Positions 54,735 to 63,894 of a stretch of DNA of 64,000 nt are shown in pieces. The DNA lies in the NCBI GenBank assembly GCA_946557105.1, contig CAMNSZ010000010.1, positions 46,581-110,580 on the forward strand, in the 5' to 3' direction. Within the stretch, counting starts at the first letter, position 1. The number at the start of each line of letters is the position of its first letter. A program made the translations under genes and the position numbers. The DNA is from an uncultured Lachnospiraceae bacterium (lineage in GTDB: Bacteria > Bacillota > Clostridia > Lachnospirales > Lachnospiraceae). The notes below the pieces were generated by a model. The model ran no database searches and was not told the DNA's origin. It saw only the letters and a program-made list of their open reading frames with translations.

Positions 54735-56246
54735 ATGAAGAATAAAGATAGAAATGCTGCCATCAATAATCAGGGTGTTGGCCAGACGGGGGCAAAAAAG
54801 AAAAAGAGAAAGAAAGCGCCGATAATCATTGCAGCTGTGGTGGTTATTCTGATTGGCCTTAGGCTTATAAGCAGTATGTTTACCCCAAAGCAAAAGGGGA
54901 TTGTAACTACAACTGCAGCTGTGAGAGGAGACTTGCAGGATAGCGTGAGCACCAGTGGAACCGTGGAGAGCGAGGAAAAGAAAGTAATCTTTTCTGAGGT
55001 TAACGGCAAGATAGGGCAGGTGAATGTTCAGGCGGGAGATGCGGTAAAAAGCGGAGATATTCTGGTGAGCTACGACATGAAAGAAATGGAAAGGCTGTTT
55101 AAGCAGGCGCAGCTTCAGCAGTCGAAGAGCACGGCGGCATATAACGGCGCAATGGCGGGAAACTCCGAGAGTAGGGCAAAGCTTAAAGAGGCGGACACCA
55201 ATCTGGAAATTTTGGCCCGGCAGCTTGCGGATTATAAGGCACAGCTTAAGAAGCTGCAGACGGAGCTGGAGGACAGCCAAAGGAATACGGGCAACGGTCT
55301 TGCGGGAGAGTCCTTAAGCTTAAGCAATCAGGCGGTACAGCTGGAAAAGGAGCTTGCGGCGCTTGTTCCCGGCTCTAAAGAGTATGAAGACAAGATGAAG
55401 CAGTTGGAAGATATAAGGCAGCAGCAGACACAGAATCAGTATTTGCAGCAGATTGCAGGTTCAACCGACTATGTTGCCGGCAAGCAGAGAGAAATTGCGC
55501 AGGTGCAGGAACATATTGCGGCCTGCGAGGAATATAAGGCTGAGATGGAGGCACAGAAGAGCGCCAGCGAGGCTTCCGTTATGGATTCCTATGCAAAGGA
55601 GCAGTATTCCGTGGACAATCAGATGGCGGTAATGAGCTACGAGGATGCGGAAGCGGATTACAATAGAGCGCAGCAGGGCATTTATGCGGAGTTTGACGGC
55701 ATTGTCACGGAATGCACGGCAATCCCCGGAGCAACTGTTACAGAGGGCATGCAAATGCTTACGCTGGAAAGCAGCGGCGATGTAATGGTGAGCTTTTTGC
55801 TCAGCAAGGCAGATGTGGCTAAGCTTGCGGAAGGTCAGAAGGCGGATGTGAAGATTTTTGACACTGTTTATGAAGGAGAAGTGAGCAAGGTTAATAGAAT
55901 GGCACAGATGAGCGCCTCAGGTACGCCCATGGTGGGAGCGCAGGTACACATTAAAAATCCCGACGATGAGATTATTTTAGGGCTTGACGCCAAGCTGGTT
56001 ATTTATACCCGGAGCACCGAGAACGCATTGTTAATTCCGGTGGAAGCAATCAATGCGGACAAGGACGGAGATTTCCTGTATGTGGTGGAAAACGGCGTTA
56101 TAGTGAGAAAGCCTATAGTCTGCGGTATATCCACCGACACCCACACCGAGGTGCTGGAGGGTATCACCGAGGCGGACCGGATTGTTTTGACAGCGCTGAC
56201 TGACATTGAAGAGGGTATGGCGGTTACAGCCATACCGGCAGATTAG
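54735..56246 (+). CDS. HlyD/MacA-like efflux adaptor
   Basis: A 503-residue protein. A basic N-terminus and one membrane helix (IIIAAVVVILIGLRLI) anchor it; then a lipoyl/barrel-sandwich half (VSTSGTVESEEKKVIFSEVN), a long coiled-coil hairpin (~110-290, e.g. QLADYKAQLKKLQTELEDSQ), the second lipoyl half (GIYAEFDGIVTECTAIPGAT) and beta-barrel domain (NALLIPVEAINADKDGDFLY). ATG after GGAAGAGGAT. In a Gram-positive it bridges the permease to the cell wall side. It lies 18 bp after the ATPase gene. Confidence 0.9.
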   Translation: MKNKDRNAAINNQGVGQTGAKKKKRKKAPIIIAAVVVILIGLRLISSMFTPKQKGIVTTTAAVRGDLQDSVSTSGTVESEEKKVIFSEVNGKIGQVNVQAGDAVKSGDILVSYDMKEMERLFKQAQLQQSKSTAAYNGAMAGNSESRAKLKEADTNLEILARQLADYKAQLKKLQTELEDSQRNTGNGLAGESLSLSNQAVQLEKELAALVPGSKEYEDKMKQLEDIRQQQTQNQYLQQIAGSTDYVAGKQREIAQVQEHIAACEEYKAEMEAQKSASEASVMDSYAKEQYSVDNQMAVMSYEDAEADYNRAQQGIYAEFDGIVTECTAIPGATVTEGMQMLTLESSGDVMVSFLLSKADVAKLAEGQKADVKIFDTVYEGEVSKVNRMAQMSASGTPMVGAQVHIKNPDDEIILGLDAKLVIYTRSTENALLIPVEAINADKDGDFLYVVENGVIVRKPIVCGISTDTHTEVLEGITEADRIVLTALTDIEEGMAVTAIPAD

Positions 56247-56256
56247 GAGGATTTTT

Positions 56257-57471
56257 ATGGCGCAGGTATGGGAATACATAAAAATTGCTCTAATGAATAT
56301 CAGGAGCAATAAGGGGCGTTCCTTTCTTACTATGCTGGGTATTATAATCGGTATTTCCTCCGTGATTATGATTATTTCCATAGGCGACGGAATCAAAGGA
56401 GGCGTCAACAGCGAGCTGAACGCCATGGCAGGAGGACAGATATATATTTATTCCTATGGAGAAAATGACGAAGGAATACAGGTGGAATTTACCGAGGAGG
56501 ACATAATAGCCATTATGGAGAAGGTGCCTAATGTGAAAGCCGTTACTCCTAAGTGGGGCTTTATCGGCACGGCAACGGGAAGAAAGGGTGTTGTGGGCGC
56601 AAATACATCCTTCGGAACGGCGGGCATGGAATACTCTAATAACGATCCTATCGTAAAGGGAAGATATTTTACGGAAAACGATTATTATGCGGCAAATAAG
56701 GTCTGCGTCATCACGGAAAGCAGCGCAAGGCTTTTGTTCGGAACCACAAACGTGGTGGGGATGACCTTTGAATTCACTATGTACGGGGTATCACAGGATT
56801 TTACTATCGTGGGTATCAGGCAGGACAATGCTTCTATGTTGATGGGAATGATGACAAGCGATACGATTTCTATGGAAGCTCCGTTATCGGTAGTGTCTGC
56901 AGACTACGGGTTCTATGTTTCCATGAATGATTTGCTGATTATCAGTGAAGGCGCCGAAAATGCGGGGCAGGTGGCAAGAGACGTGGTGCGCCTTATGGAA
57001 AACAGACATGATGTGCGCGGCAAGAATGCAATTCAGGTACAGAATTTTAATGATGTAATGGGTCAGATGAACGAAATTCTTAGCATGATTACTATATTCA
57101 TTGTATTTGTGGCGGCAATTTCTCTTCTTGTAGGCGGTATCGGAGTCATGAATATTATGCTGGTGTCGGTGACGGAGCGGACCAGAGAAATCGGTATACG
57201 AAAATCTTTAGGAGCGAGAACGGGCTCTATTCTTCTTCAATTTTTATCCGAGTCGGCAATTATTACGCTTCTGGGCGGATTAATCGGTATTTTGCTGGGA
57301 GTGCTCGGAGCAAAGTTGGTTTGTTCGCTTATGGGCTTTACGGCTACAATCAGTGTGGGAACAGTGTTGGGGGCAAGTCTTTTCTCCTCGGCAGTGGGTA
57401 TTTTCTTCGGCATTTATCCTGCAAGGAGGGCGGCAAAGCTAAGTCCTATAGAGGCATTGCGCCACGAGTAA
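56257..57471 (+). CDS. MacB-like ABC permease
   Basis: A 404-residue protein: one membrane helix near 20-45 after the amphipathic start (ALMNIRSNKGRSFLTMLGII), a periplasmic-type MacB_PCD domain (~50-270), and three C-terminal helices with the FtsX motif GGIGVMNIMLVSVTERTREI then GIRKSLGAR. Start at the ATG after TTAGGAGGATTTTT; an ATG at 56206 is within the adaptor gene. It completes the mechanotransmission-type exporter with the preceding ATPase and adaptor. Confidence 0.93.
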   Translation: MAQVWEYIKIALMNIRSNKGRSFLTMLGIIIGISSVIMIISIGDGIKGGVNSELNAMAGGQIYIYSYGENDEGIQVEFTEEDIIAIMEKVPNVKAVTPKWGFIGTATGRKGVVGANTSFGTAGMEYSNNDPIVKGRYFTENDYYAANKVCVITESSARLLFGTTNVVGMTFEFTMYGVSQDFTIVGIRQDNASMLMGMMTSDTISMEAPLSVVSADYGFYVSMNDLLIISEGAENAGQVARDVVRLMENRHDVRGKNAIQVQNFNDVMGQMNEILSMITIFIVFVAAISLLVGGIGVMNIMLVSVTERTREIGIRKSLGARTGSILLQFLSESAIITLLGGLIGILLGVLGAKLVCSLMGFTATISVGTVLGASLFSSAVGIFFGIYPARRAAKLSPIEALRHE

Positions 57472-57507
57472 ATAAAACTTGCGATTTTGTTTGGAAAAAC
57501 ATATAAT

Positions 57508-57539
57508 AAAAGCACCTGTAAAATTGCAGGTGCTTTTTT
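57508..57539 (+). terminator. intrinsic terminator of the ABC operon
   Basis: AAAGCACCTG and CAGGTGCTTT form a 10-bp stem followed by TTTT. Confidence 0.9.
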
Positions 57540-57563
57540 CACCTTAAAATATGGAGAATCAGT

Positions 57564-58040
57564 ATGGTTGAATTGGATATTAAAATCGGGTCGGGGGATT
57601 TATACGATTATATGCTTATGCATTCTTATAACAGTATGGGAGGTATTATGGGTACCGGCATAGGCGCGCTGGCGGTAATTGTGGCTTTTTCCACAAAGCA
57701 GTGGATCTTTCTGATAGCGGGCATTATCCTGCTTTTATATCTTCCCTGGACTTTATTTCTGAAAAGTAAGCAGCAGGCGTTAAACAATCCCGGATTTAAA
57801 GAGCCCCTGCACTATGTGCTGGATGATACGGGTATGACGATTTCACAGGGGGAATTAAGCGAGCATCAGGACTGGGAGAGCATGGTGAAGGCTGTGTCCA
57901 CCTCCAGAAGTATTATTCTCTATACCTCTAAGGTGAACGCCACTATTTTTCCAAAGAGCCAAATGGGAGATAAAAGGGCGTATGTGATAGAGATGATTTC
58001 CACTCATATGCCGCCTGCAAAGGTAAAGATAAGGGCGTAA
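57564..58040 (+). CDS. YcxB-like family protein
   Basis: A 158-residue protein: an N-terminal strand segment, two adjacent membrane helices (GTGIGALAVIVAFSTKQ and FLIAGIILLLYLPWTLFL) and a C-terminal beta domain (HYVLDDTGMTISQGELSEHQ then WESMVKAVSTSRSIILYTSK). This PH-like C-terminal half with two helices matches the YcxB-like family. ATG after TATGGAGAATCAGT. Unknown function. Precedes the t6A genes and may be read through with them. Confidence 0.75.
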   Translation: MVELDIKIGSGDLYDYMLMHSYNSMGGIMGTGIGALAVIVAFSTKQWIFLIAGIILLLYLPWTLFLKSKQQALNNPGFKEPLHYVLDDTGMTISQGELSEHQDWESMVKAVSTSRSIILYTSKVNATIFPKSQMGDKRAYVIEMISTHMPPAKVKIRA

Positions 58041-58143
58041 CGGACACAGGCTTACGGACAATGAGGGAAGGCTGCGTGTATTAAGATGATTGGGGTATGA
58101 ACCGGTATGGCGGCAGAATAAAATAAAAGGAATGCAGACGGCT

Positions 58144-58590
58144 ATGAATGTAATAAAGAAACAGGTGATTGAAACGTATTCCCCCGGGGAGTCGTTTGAC
58201 CTTGGAGAGAAAATAGGTAGGGAAAGCGCTCCCGGACAGGTTTTTACTCTTATAGGGGATTTGGGAGTGGGGAAGACGGTTTTTACGCAGGGTGTGGCAA
58301 AAGGGCTTGGCATACGGGAGCCTGTAAACAGTCCTACTTTTACCATCGTACAGATTTATGAGGAGGGCAGAATGCCCTTTTACCATTTTGACGTGTACCG
58401 TATAGGAGATGTGGAGGAAATGGAGGAAATCGGTTACGAGGATTATTTTTATGGAGAGGGGTTGTGCCTGATTGAATGGGCGAATCTGATTGAGGAAATT
58501 TTACCATCCCAATATAGCAGAATTACCATAGAAAAGGACTTGGAAAAAGGCTTTGATTATCGTAAAATAACAATTGAAGAAATAGGATAG
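58144..58590 (+). CDS. tsaE: tRNA t6A synthesis ATPase TsaE
   Basis: A 148-residue P-loop protein with Walker A GDLGVGKT at 38-45, the conserved SPTFTIVQIYEEG and FYHFDVYRIGDVEEMEEIGY, and the W in CLIEWANLIEE. It works with TsaB and TsaD in adding the threonylcarbamoyl group to A37 of ANN-decoding tRNAs. The ATG at 58144 follows AAAAGGA at 12 bases; an in-frame ATG at 58132 is too close to it. First of tsaE-tsaB-rimI. Confidence 0.95.
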   Translation: MNVIKKQVIETYSPGESFDLGEKIGRESAPGQVFTLIGDLGVGKTVFTQGVAKGLGIREPVNSPTFTIVQIYEEGRMPFYHFDVYRIGDVEEMEEIGYEDYFYGEGLCLIEWANLIEEILPSQYSRITIEKDLEKGFDYRKITIEEIG

Positions 58591-58619
58591 CCCGATAAAA
58601 CGGGCGGATGGGAGCAGAA

Positions 58620-59345
58620 ATGAAAATATTGGGACTGGACAGCTCGGGTCTTGCCGCAAGCGTAGCAATCGTGGAGGACGGCAGACTGGTTGCCGAATAT
58701 ACTACTAATTATAAGAAAACCCATTCGCAGACACTGCTTCCTATGTTGGACGAGCTTAGGCGTATGGTGGAGCTTGATTTGGATAGCATTGATGCGATTG
58801 CCACCTCGGCGGGGCCGGGCTCCTTTACAGGGCTGCGGATTGGGGCGGCTACCGCAAAGGGACTGGGATTAGCTTTGGATAAACCGTTGATTGAGGTTCC
58901 CACACTGGAGGGGCTTGCCTATAATCTTTGCGGAACCAGCCGTTTAGTGTGTCCTCTGATGGACGCCCGCAGAAATCAGGTATATACCGGCGTCTATGAG
59001 TTTGGGTTAAAGGAGCAGGATTTTGTCCTTCGGGGCGTGATAGAGCAGTATGCGGCAGATATCCATGATATTATTGACAGAATCAACGCATTGGAAAGAG
59101 AAGTAATTTTTCTGGGAGACGGGGTTTTCGTCTATAGGGAAGCGATTATGCAAAGATTACAGGTGCCCTTCGGCTTTGCCCCGGCGAATAATAACTGTCA
59201 GAGGGCGGCCAGCGTGGCCGCCTTGGGAGCCGTTTATTTTGCGCAGCACCGCACCGTAAGCGCCGCCGCGCATCAGCCGGAATACTTACGCAAGAGTCAG
59301 GCGGAGCGTGAAAGGGAAGAGGCGGAAAAGGGGAGCTTAAGTTGA
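58620..59345 (+). CDS. tsaB: tRNA t6A synthesis protein TsaB
   Basis: A 241-residue ASKHA-fold protein: ILGLDSSGLAASVAIVEDGR, HSQTLLPMLDELRRM, AGPGSFTGLRIGAATAKGLG and PLMDARRNQVYTGVYEF. It forms a heterodimer with TsaD and lacks its metal site. ATG after GGGAGCAGAA. Overlaps the rimI start by one base. Confidence 0.95.
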   Translation: MKILGLDSSGLAASVAIVEDGRLVAEYTTNYKKTHSQTLLPMLDELRRMVELDLDSIDAIATSAGPGSFTGLRIGAATAKGLGLALDKPLIEVPTLEGLAYNLCGTSRLVCPLMDARRNQVYTGVYEFGLKEQDFVLRGVIEQYAADIHDIIDRINALEREVIFLGDGVFVYREAIMQRLQVPFGFAPANNNCQRAASVAALGAVYFAQHRTVSAAAHQPEYLRKSQAEREREEAEKGSLS

Positions 59346-59797
59346 TGAAAGGGCTTATAATAAGAGAATTGCAGGACGAGGATATAGAGGTCTTGAGCCG
59401 TATAGAGGCAGCTTCCTTTAGTATGCCGTGGTCTGCGGAAGATTTTGCGGCTTTGCTTCAGCATGATTATTGTATGTATCTGGTTGCGGAGGTGGACAAG
59501 GCGGTGGCGGGCTGCTGCGGTATGACGATCAGCTGCAATGAAGGAAGCATAGATAATGTGGTGGTGGCGGAGGAATTTCGTGGCAGGGGAATTGCAGGAG
59601 AGCTTTTGCGGGAATTGATTGCAAGAGGAAATGCTCGGGGGGTGGAGGCATATACTCTTGAGGTGCGTGTCGGCAACGGCGCCGCCATTCATGTGTATGA
59701 GAAGCTGGGCTTTATATCCGAAGGGATACGCCCGGGCTTCTATGAAAAGCCCGTGGAGGACGCCATGATCATGTGGCGCAGGAAAGACGGTTTTTAG
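59345..59797 (+). CDS. rimI: ribosomal protein S18-alanine N-acetyltransferase RimI
   Basis: A 150-residue GNAT: IEAASFSMPWSAEDFAALLQ is the RimI start; EEFRGRGIAGELLRELIARG is the acetyl-CoA loop and helix; LEVRVGNGAAIHVYEKLGFI completes the site. The gene is translationally coupled to tsaB, the usual tsaB-rimI-tsaD neighbourhood. Confidence 0.92.
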   Translation: MKGLIIRELQDEDIEVLSRIEAASFSMPWSAEDFAALLQHDYCMYLVAEVDKAVAGCCGMTISCNEGSIDNVVVAEEFRGRGIAGELLRELIARGNARGVEAYTLEVRVGNGAAIHVYEKLGFISEGIRPGFYEKPVEDAMIMWRRKDGF

Positions 59798-59885
59798 GGA
59801 AGAATTACCACGCCCACGGAGCTCTTTTTTCCTATATACTTATATGGTGTAACAGTATCGTGTAGGTGGAAGGATGGAGGATAAA

Positions 59886-60110
59886 ATGCGTAAACACAAT
59901 AAGATAATCTGCAATCAATGTAAAAAAGAATTAAAATTTGAAAAAGGATATTTAAAGGAAGGATGCTTTAGTGTAGACTATGCCTTTGGATATTTCAGTC
60001 AGAAGGATGGCGCCAGACAGAGATTTGATCTGTGTGAGGAATGCTACGACAAAATGGTGGCGCAGTTTCAAATACCTGTGGAGGTGGTTCGCGATAAAGA
60101 ACTGCTTTAG
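59886..60110 (+). CDS. small CxxC zinc-ribbon protein
   Basis: A 74-residue protein with CNQCKKEL near the N-terminus and CEECYDKM near residue 55, i.e. two CxxC knuckles that likely hold one zinc. A Y-F-S-Q-K-D-G segment in between is typical of small Clostridia zinc-ribbon proteins. ATG at 59886 after GGAGGATAAA; the ATG at 59874 overlaps that ribosome site. Unknown function. Confidence 0.65.
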   Translation: MRKHNKIICNQCKKELKFEKGYLKEGCFSVDYAFGYFSQKDGARQRFDLCEECYDKMVAQFQIPVEVVRDKELL

Positions 60111-60171
60111 CCGTGGAACGGGCGCCGGAAAAGAATAAGACGGGTAAGTCTGGAAAGTATGGAAAAAAAGA

Positions 60172-61083
60172 ATGTTGGATGTTTGCTTATTGGGAACGGG
60201 AGGGATGATGCCCTTGCCTTATCGTTGGCTCACCTCGCTTATGATGCGTTATAACGGAAAGAGTATTTTGATTGACTGTGGTGAGGGCACGCAGATTGCC
60301 ATGAAGGAAAAGGGCTGGAGTCCTAAGCCGATTGACATAATATGCTTTACCCATTATCATGCCGACCATATCAGCGGATTGCCGGGGATGCTTCTCACCA
60401 TGGGGAATGCAGAACGCAGGGAACCGCTTTTGCTGATTGGCCCCAAAGGCTTAAGCAAGGTGGTTGCGGCGCTGCGTACAATAGCGCCGGAGCTTCCTTT
60501 TCCAATAGAGTGTGTAGAAATAGAAGAGAATACAAAGAACTTTTTTTTCGATGGTTTTTGTATTAAGGCTTTCAAGGTGAATCATAATGTGGTATGCTAT
60601 GGTTATAGCTTATCTTTAGACAGGGCAGGGAAGTTCGACCGCGACAGGGCGATAGAACAAGAAATTCCCATGAAGCTGTGGAGCAGGCTGCAAAAGGGTG
60701 AAATAATTGAAACGGACGGCAGGATTTATACTCCTGAAATGGTTTTGGGCGAGGCAAGAAAGGGTATTAAGGTTACTTATTGTACGGATACCCGGCCGAC
60801 GGACAGTATACTTGAGAATGCAGTAGGAGCGGATTTGCTGATTCTGGAGGGAATGTACGGTGAGGCGGATAAGCTTGCCAAGGCGAAGGAGTATAAGCAT
60901 ATGACCATGTATGAGGCGGCGAAAATTGCCAGAAAGGCACAGGTGCCGGCTCTTTGGCTCACTCATTACAGTCCTTCCCTTATGTATCCCGAACAATATA
61001 TGAGTGAAGTGAGAAAGATTTTCCCTCAAGCAGTGGCGGCTAAAGATGGCAGAACGGCGGAATTACATTTTGAGGAGGACTGA
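60172..61083 (+). CDS. rnz: ribonuclease Z
   Basis: A 303-residue metallo-beta-lactamase-fold enzyme that trims the 3' ends of tRNA precursors. The metal motif THYHADHISG (H61-x-H63-x-D65-H66) is intact, followed by the GP-x-G loop (LIGPKGLSKVV), the NHNVVCYGYSL substrate region, the CTDTRPT Asp and LTHYSPS His. ATG at 60172; the ribosome site (GGAAAAAAAG) is weak. It lies between rimI and tsaD, an uncommon but known insertion of rnz in this cluster. Confidence 0.9.
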   Translation: MLDVCLLGTGGMMPLPYRWLTSLMMRYNGKSILIDCGEGTQIAMKEKGWSPKPIDIICFTHYHADHISGLPGMLLTMGNAERREPLLLIGPKGLSKVVAALRTIAPELPFPIECVEIEENTKNFFFDGFCIKAFKVNHNVVCYGYSLSLDRAGKFDRDRAIEQEIPMKLWSRLQKGEIIETDGRIYTPEMVLGEARKGIKVTYCTDTRPTDSILENAVGADLLILEGMYGEADKLAKAKEYKHMTMYEAAKIARKAQVPALWLTHYSPSLMYPEQYMSEVRKIFPQAVAAKDGRTAELHFEED

Positions 61084-61092
61084 GCTGACATT

Positions 61093-61668
61093 ATGAAGAA
61101 ATCTACAACCAAAATAACCGTTATTATCATATGTCTGGCCGCTTTGCTGGTGGGATTTTACGCTTATATATCCGGCAGGTCGAGAGAAAGCAAGGAGAAG
61201 GCTGCGATGACGGCGATACAGACAGCCTTGTCCAGAAATTTGGAGAACGATTATCCTTCAACTCCCAAAGAGGTGCTTAAGTACTATAACAATATTTTGA
61301 AATGCTTTTATAATGAAGAGTGCACGGACGAAGAGATAGAGCAGCTGGGAAATAAGGCCAGAGAACTTTACGACGACGAGCTGTTAGAGCAGAATCAGCA
61401 GGAGCTTTATATGATGCGTCTCAGGGAGGATATAGATACTTATAAGGAAAAGAAGCGCCGTATCACCAGCGCGTCCGTAGCCGCCAGTACCAGCGTGGAT
61501 TTTTTTACGGAGGATGATTTTGAGTTTGCGCGGATTCACTGCGGGTATAATATTATGGAGGCAGGAAGGAATAATTCCATGGAATTGGTGTACCTGCTGC
61601 GCAAGGATGACAATAAAAGGTGGAAGATATACGGATGGGATTCGGAAGAAAATGTGAACGTAAAATAA
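61093..61668 (+). CDS. DUF6715-type membrane-anchored protein
   Basis: A 191-residue protein with one N-terminal membrane helix (ITVIIICLAALLVGFYAYIS) and an extracytoplasmic alpha/beta domain (YPSTPKEVLKYYNNILKCFY; KRRITSASVAASTSVDFFTE; LVYLLRKDDNKRWKIYGWD). The 'Y-P-x-T-P-x-E-V-L-x-Y-Y-N-x-I-x-K' opening is typical of a Lachnospiraceae-wide family annotated as DUF6715. Unknown function. ATG nine bases after the rnz stop; GAGGAC lies before it inside rnz. Confidence 0.7.
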   Translation: MKKSTTKITVIIICLAALLVGFYAYISGRSRESKEKAAMTAIQTALSRNLENDYPSTPKEVLKYYNNILKCFYNEECTDEEIEQLGNKARELYDDELLEQNQQELYMMRLREDIDTYKEKKRRITSASVAASTSVDFFTEDDFEFARIHCGYNIMEAGRNNSMELVYLLRKDDNKRWKIYGWDSEENVNVK

Positions 61669-61741
61669 AGCAGGGTGGCGCAAGGACCCAATCCTTAAAG
61701 GGTGAGGAAAAAAAGACTAAGCATTTCGGCATGGAGGAGTT

Positions 61742-62764
61742 ATGAGAGAAGAGGCTTTGATTTTGGCAATAGAAAGCTCCTGTGACGAGACGGCAGCTTC
61801 CGTTGTAAGAGGAGGCAGAGAGGTATTGTCGAATGTGATTTCCTCACAAATTGCATTACATACCCTTTATGGCGGCGTTGTGCCGGAAATAGCTTCCAGA
61901 AAGCATATCGAAAAAATAAATCAAGTGATAGAGGAGGCGCTGCAGGAGGCCGGGGTTTCTTTGCAGGACCTCACGGCGATCGCGGTTACTTACGGTCCCG
62001 GGCTGGTGGGAGCTTTGCTGGTGGGGGTTTCGGCGGCGAAAGCAATCAGCTTTGCCACGGGGATACCACTGATAGGCGTTCATCATATCGAAGGTCATAT
62101 CAGCGCCAATTACATTGAAAATAAAGAATTGGAACCTCCGTTTGTCTGTCTGGTTGCTTCAGGTGGGCATTCTCATCTGGTGGTGGTGAAAGATTACGGT
62201 GCATATGAGATTATCGGACGCACCAGAGACGATGCGGCGGGGGAGGCGTTTGATAAAGTGGCGCGGGCTATCGGATTGGGATATCCGGGAGGACCTAAGA
62301 TTGATAAGCTTTCTAAGGAGGGCAATCCCGATGCGATTTTGTTTCCGCGGGCCAAGGTGGCTGAGAACGAATACGATTTTAGCTTCAGCGGTCTTAAATC
62401 GGCTGTGCTTAATTATTTAAACGGCTGTCAGATGCGGGGAGAGTCAGTCTGTAAGGCGGATGTGGCGGCATCTTTTCAAAAGGCGGTTATTGACGTGTTA
62501 GTAGAGCATTCAATCCATGGGGTAAAGGCGTATGGTTTTGATAAATTTGCAATTGCGGGCGGCGTTGCTTCCAATTCTTCTCTGCGTGCTGCATTTAAAG
62601 AGAGTTGCGAGGCGGAGAATATAAAATTTTATTATCCGTCGCCTGTTTTTTGTACGGATAATGCGGCGATGATAGGCGTTGCAGGATATTATGAATTTAT
62701 CAAGGGTGTGCGGAGCGGTTATGACTTGAATGCGGTTCCCAATTTGAGGCTGGGGGAGCGTTAG
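61742..62764 (+). CDS. tsaD: tRNA N6-threonylcarbamoyladenosine transferase TsaD
   Basis: A 340-residue catalytic subunit. ASKHA motifs: [15 protein letters not shown] (phosphate loop), the metal pair in [10 protein letters not shown] (HHIEGH at 114-119), [26 protein letters not shown] and the late [13 protein letters not shown] plus CTDNAAMI. It transfers the threonylcarbamoyl group to tRNA A37. ATG after GGAGGAGTT. Overlap and order with ispD follow. Confidence 0.96.
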   Translation: MREEALILAIESSCDETAASVVRGGREVLSNVISSQIALHTLYGGVVPEIASRKHIEKINQVIEEALQEAGVSLQDLTAIAVTYGPGLVGALLVGVSAAKAISFATGIPLIGVHHIEGHISANYIENKELEPPFVCLVASGGHSHLVVVKDYGAYEIIGRTRDDAAGEAFDKVARAIGLGYPGGPKIDKLSKEGNPDAILFPRAKVAENEYDFSFSGLKSAVLNYLNGCQMRGESVCKADVAASFQKAVIDVLVEHSIHGVKAYGFDKFAIAGGVASNSSLRAAFKESCEAENIKFYYPSPVFCTDNAAMIGVAGYYEFIKGVRSGYDLNAVPNLRLGER

Positions 62765-62768
62765 AAGG

Positions 62769-63503
62769 ATGGATAGGAAAAGATGTACCGCCATTGTGTT
62801 GGCGGCAGGAAGCGGAAGCCGCATGAAGAGCGCGGTTGCCAAGCAGTTCATGCAGCTTGGGGGAAGACCTCTTATTTGGTACGCGCTGAATGCGGTGGAA
62901 CAATCTCAAATTATTGATGATTGTATTCTGGTGACGGGTGCGGAGGATATCGCATTTGCCAGAAGAGAAATTGTTGAAAAATATCAATTTCACAAAGTGG
63001 ATACCGTTATTGCAGGAGGAGGCGAGCGCTATGCTTCCGTTGCAAATGCCATGAGGGTTATGGCGCAGGGAAACATGAGGGTACAAAATACGGACGGCTA
63101 TGTGTTTATCCATGACGGAGCACGTCCTTTTTTGACGGAGAGTATAATACAAAAGACTTATGAAGCCGTACAAAGATATCATGCCTGTGCGGCGGCAGTA
63201 CTCTCTAAGGATACCGTTAAGCTTGCGGACAAAGACGGTTTTGCGGTACAGACTCCGGACAGGGGGAGCGTATGGAATATTCAGACGCCGCAGGTGTTTG
63301 ACGCTGAGCTTATCATAGAGGCCTATAGAAGTCTGCAAGAGAATATGGAGAATTTGAAGCAAAGGGGAATTACGGTGACGGATGATGCCGGCGTTGTGGA
63401 GCTTTTTACCGATATCAGGGTAAAGCTGGTAGAAGGGTCATATAAAAATATTAAGATTACAACCCCTGAAGATTTAATGATAGCCGAGACTTTTTTATCT
63501 TGA
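62769..63503 (+). CDS. ispD: 2-C-methyl-D-erythritol 4-phosphate cytidylyltransferase
   Basis: A 244-residue enzyme of the MEP isoprenoid pathway that joins CTP and MEP. The nucleotide loop IVLAAGSGSRMKSAVAKQF, GGERYASVANAMR (G-x-x-R-x-x-S-x), HDGARPFLTESI, PDRGSVWNIQTPQVF, TDDAGVVEL and the C-terminal NIKITTPEDLMIAE are all in place. ATG four bases after the tsaD stop, with AGAAGGAT as ribosome site. Its presence shows the MEP rather than mevalonate route. Confidence 0.95.
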   Translation: MDRKRCTAIVLAAGSGSRMKSAVAKQFMQLGGRPLIWYALNAVEQSQIIDDCILVTGAEDIAFARREIVEKYQFHKVDTVIAGGGERYASVANAMRVMAQGNMRVQNTDGYVFIHDGARPFLTESIIQKTYEAVQRYHACAAAVLSKDTVKLADKDGFAVQTPDRGSVWNIQTPQVFDAELIIEAYRSLQENMENLKQRGITVTDDAGVVELFTDIRVKLVEGSYKNIKITTPEDLMIAETFLS

Positions 63504-63590
63504 AGGAAGTATTCCGGGTATGATTTAAGCGTTCTCATGCAATGTCCGTTGCGGCCTAATACATAAAATAAAAAAATGTGTAAAAAGTTG

Positions 63591-63619
63591 TTGACAGAGT
63601 GAAATGTTTTTGTTAGAAT
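63591..63619 (+). promoter_or_regulatory. promoter of the tRNA-Ser genes
   Basis: TTGACA, 17 bases, TAGAAT, 42 bp before the first tRNA. Confidence 0.8.
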
Positions 63620-63660
63620 AATTTTTGCCGCTGAAACAGCTAAATTGGCTAAATGCGCTT

Positions 63661-63746
63661 GGAGAGATATCGAAGTGGCCATAACGAGGCGGTCTTGAAA
63701 ACCGTTTGTCCGCAAGGGCGCGTGGGTTCGAATCCCACTCTCTCCG
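63661..63746 (+). tRNA. tRNA-Ser (anticodon TGA)
   Basis: 86 nt. The acceptor stem GGAGAGA pairs with TCTCTCC (discriminator G). The anticodon loop is CTTGAAA within the GCGGT/ACCGT-type stem, so the anticodon is TGA. A long variable arm (TTGTCCGCAAGGGCGC) marks class II. T arm GTGGGTTCGAATCCCAC. The CCA end is not encoded. Confidence 0.95.
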
Positions 63747-63805
63747 TTGGAGACCGAGATTCCTCTCCGCCGGTAGTTTAATAGATTGTAGAGTCAGCTT
63801 AGTAT

Positions 63806-63894
63806 GGAGAAGTACCCAAGAGGCTGAAGGGACACCCCTGGAAAGGGTGCAGGTCGTTAATAGCGGCGCGAGGGTTCAAATCCCTCCTTCTCCG
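63806..63894 (+). tRNA. tRNA-Ser (anticodon GGA)
   Basis: 89 nt. Acceptor GGAGAAG pairs with CTTCTCC (discriminator G). The anticodon stem-loop ACACCCCTGGAAAGGGTG gives anticodon GGA. The variable arm (AGGTCGTTAATAGCGGCGC) is long. T arm GAGGGTTCAAATCCCTC. No encoded CCA. Confidence 0.95.

Noticed and set aside
63747..63805. Third tRNA between the two tRNA-Ser genes
   Set aside because: The sequence contains tRNA-like words (GGTAGTTTAATAGATTGTAG) but no acceptor or T stem can be formed.
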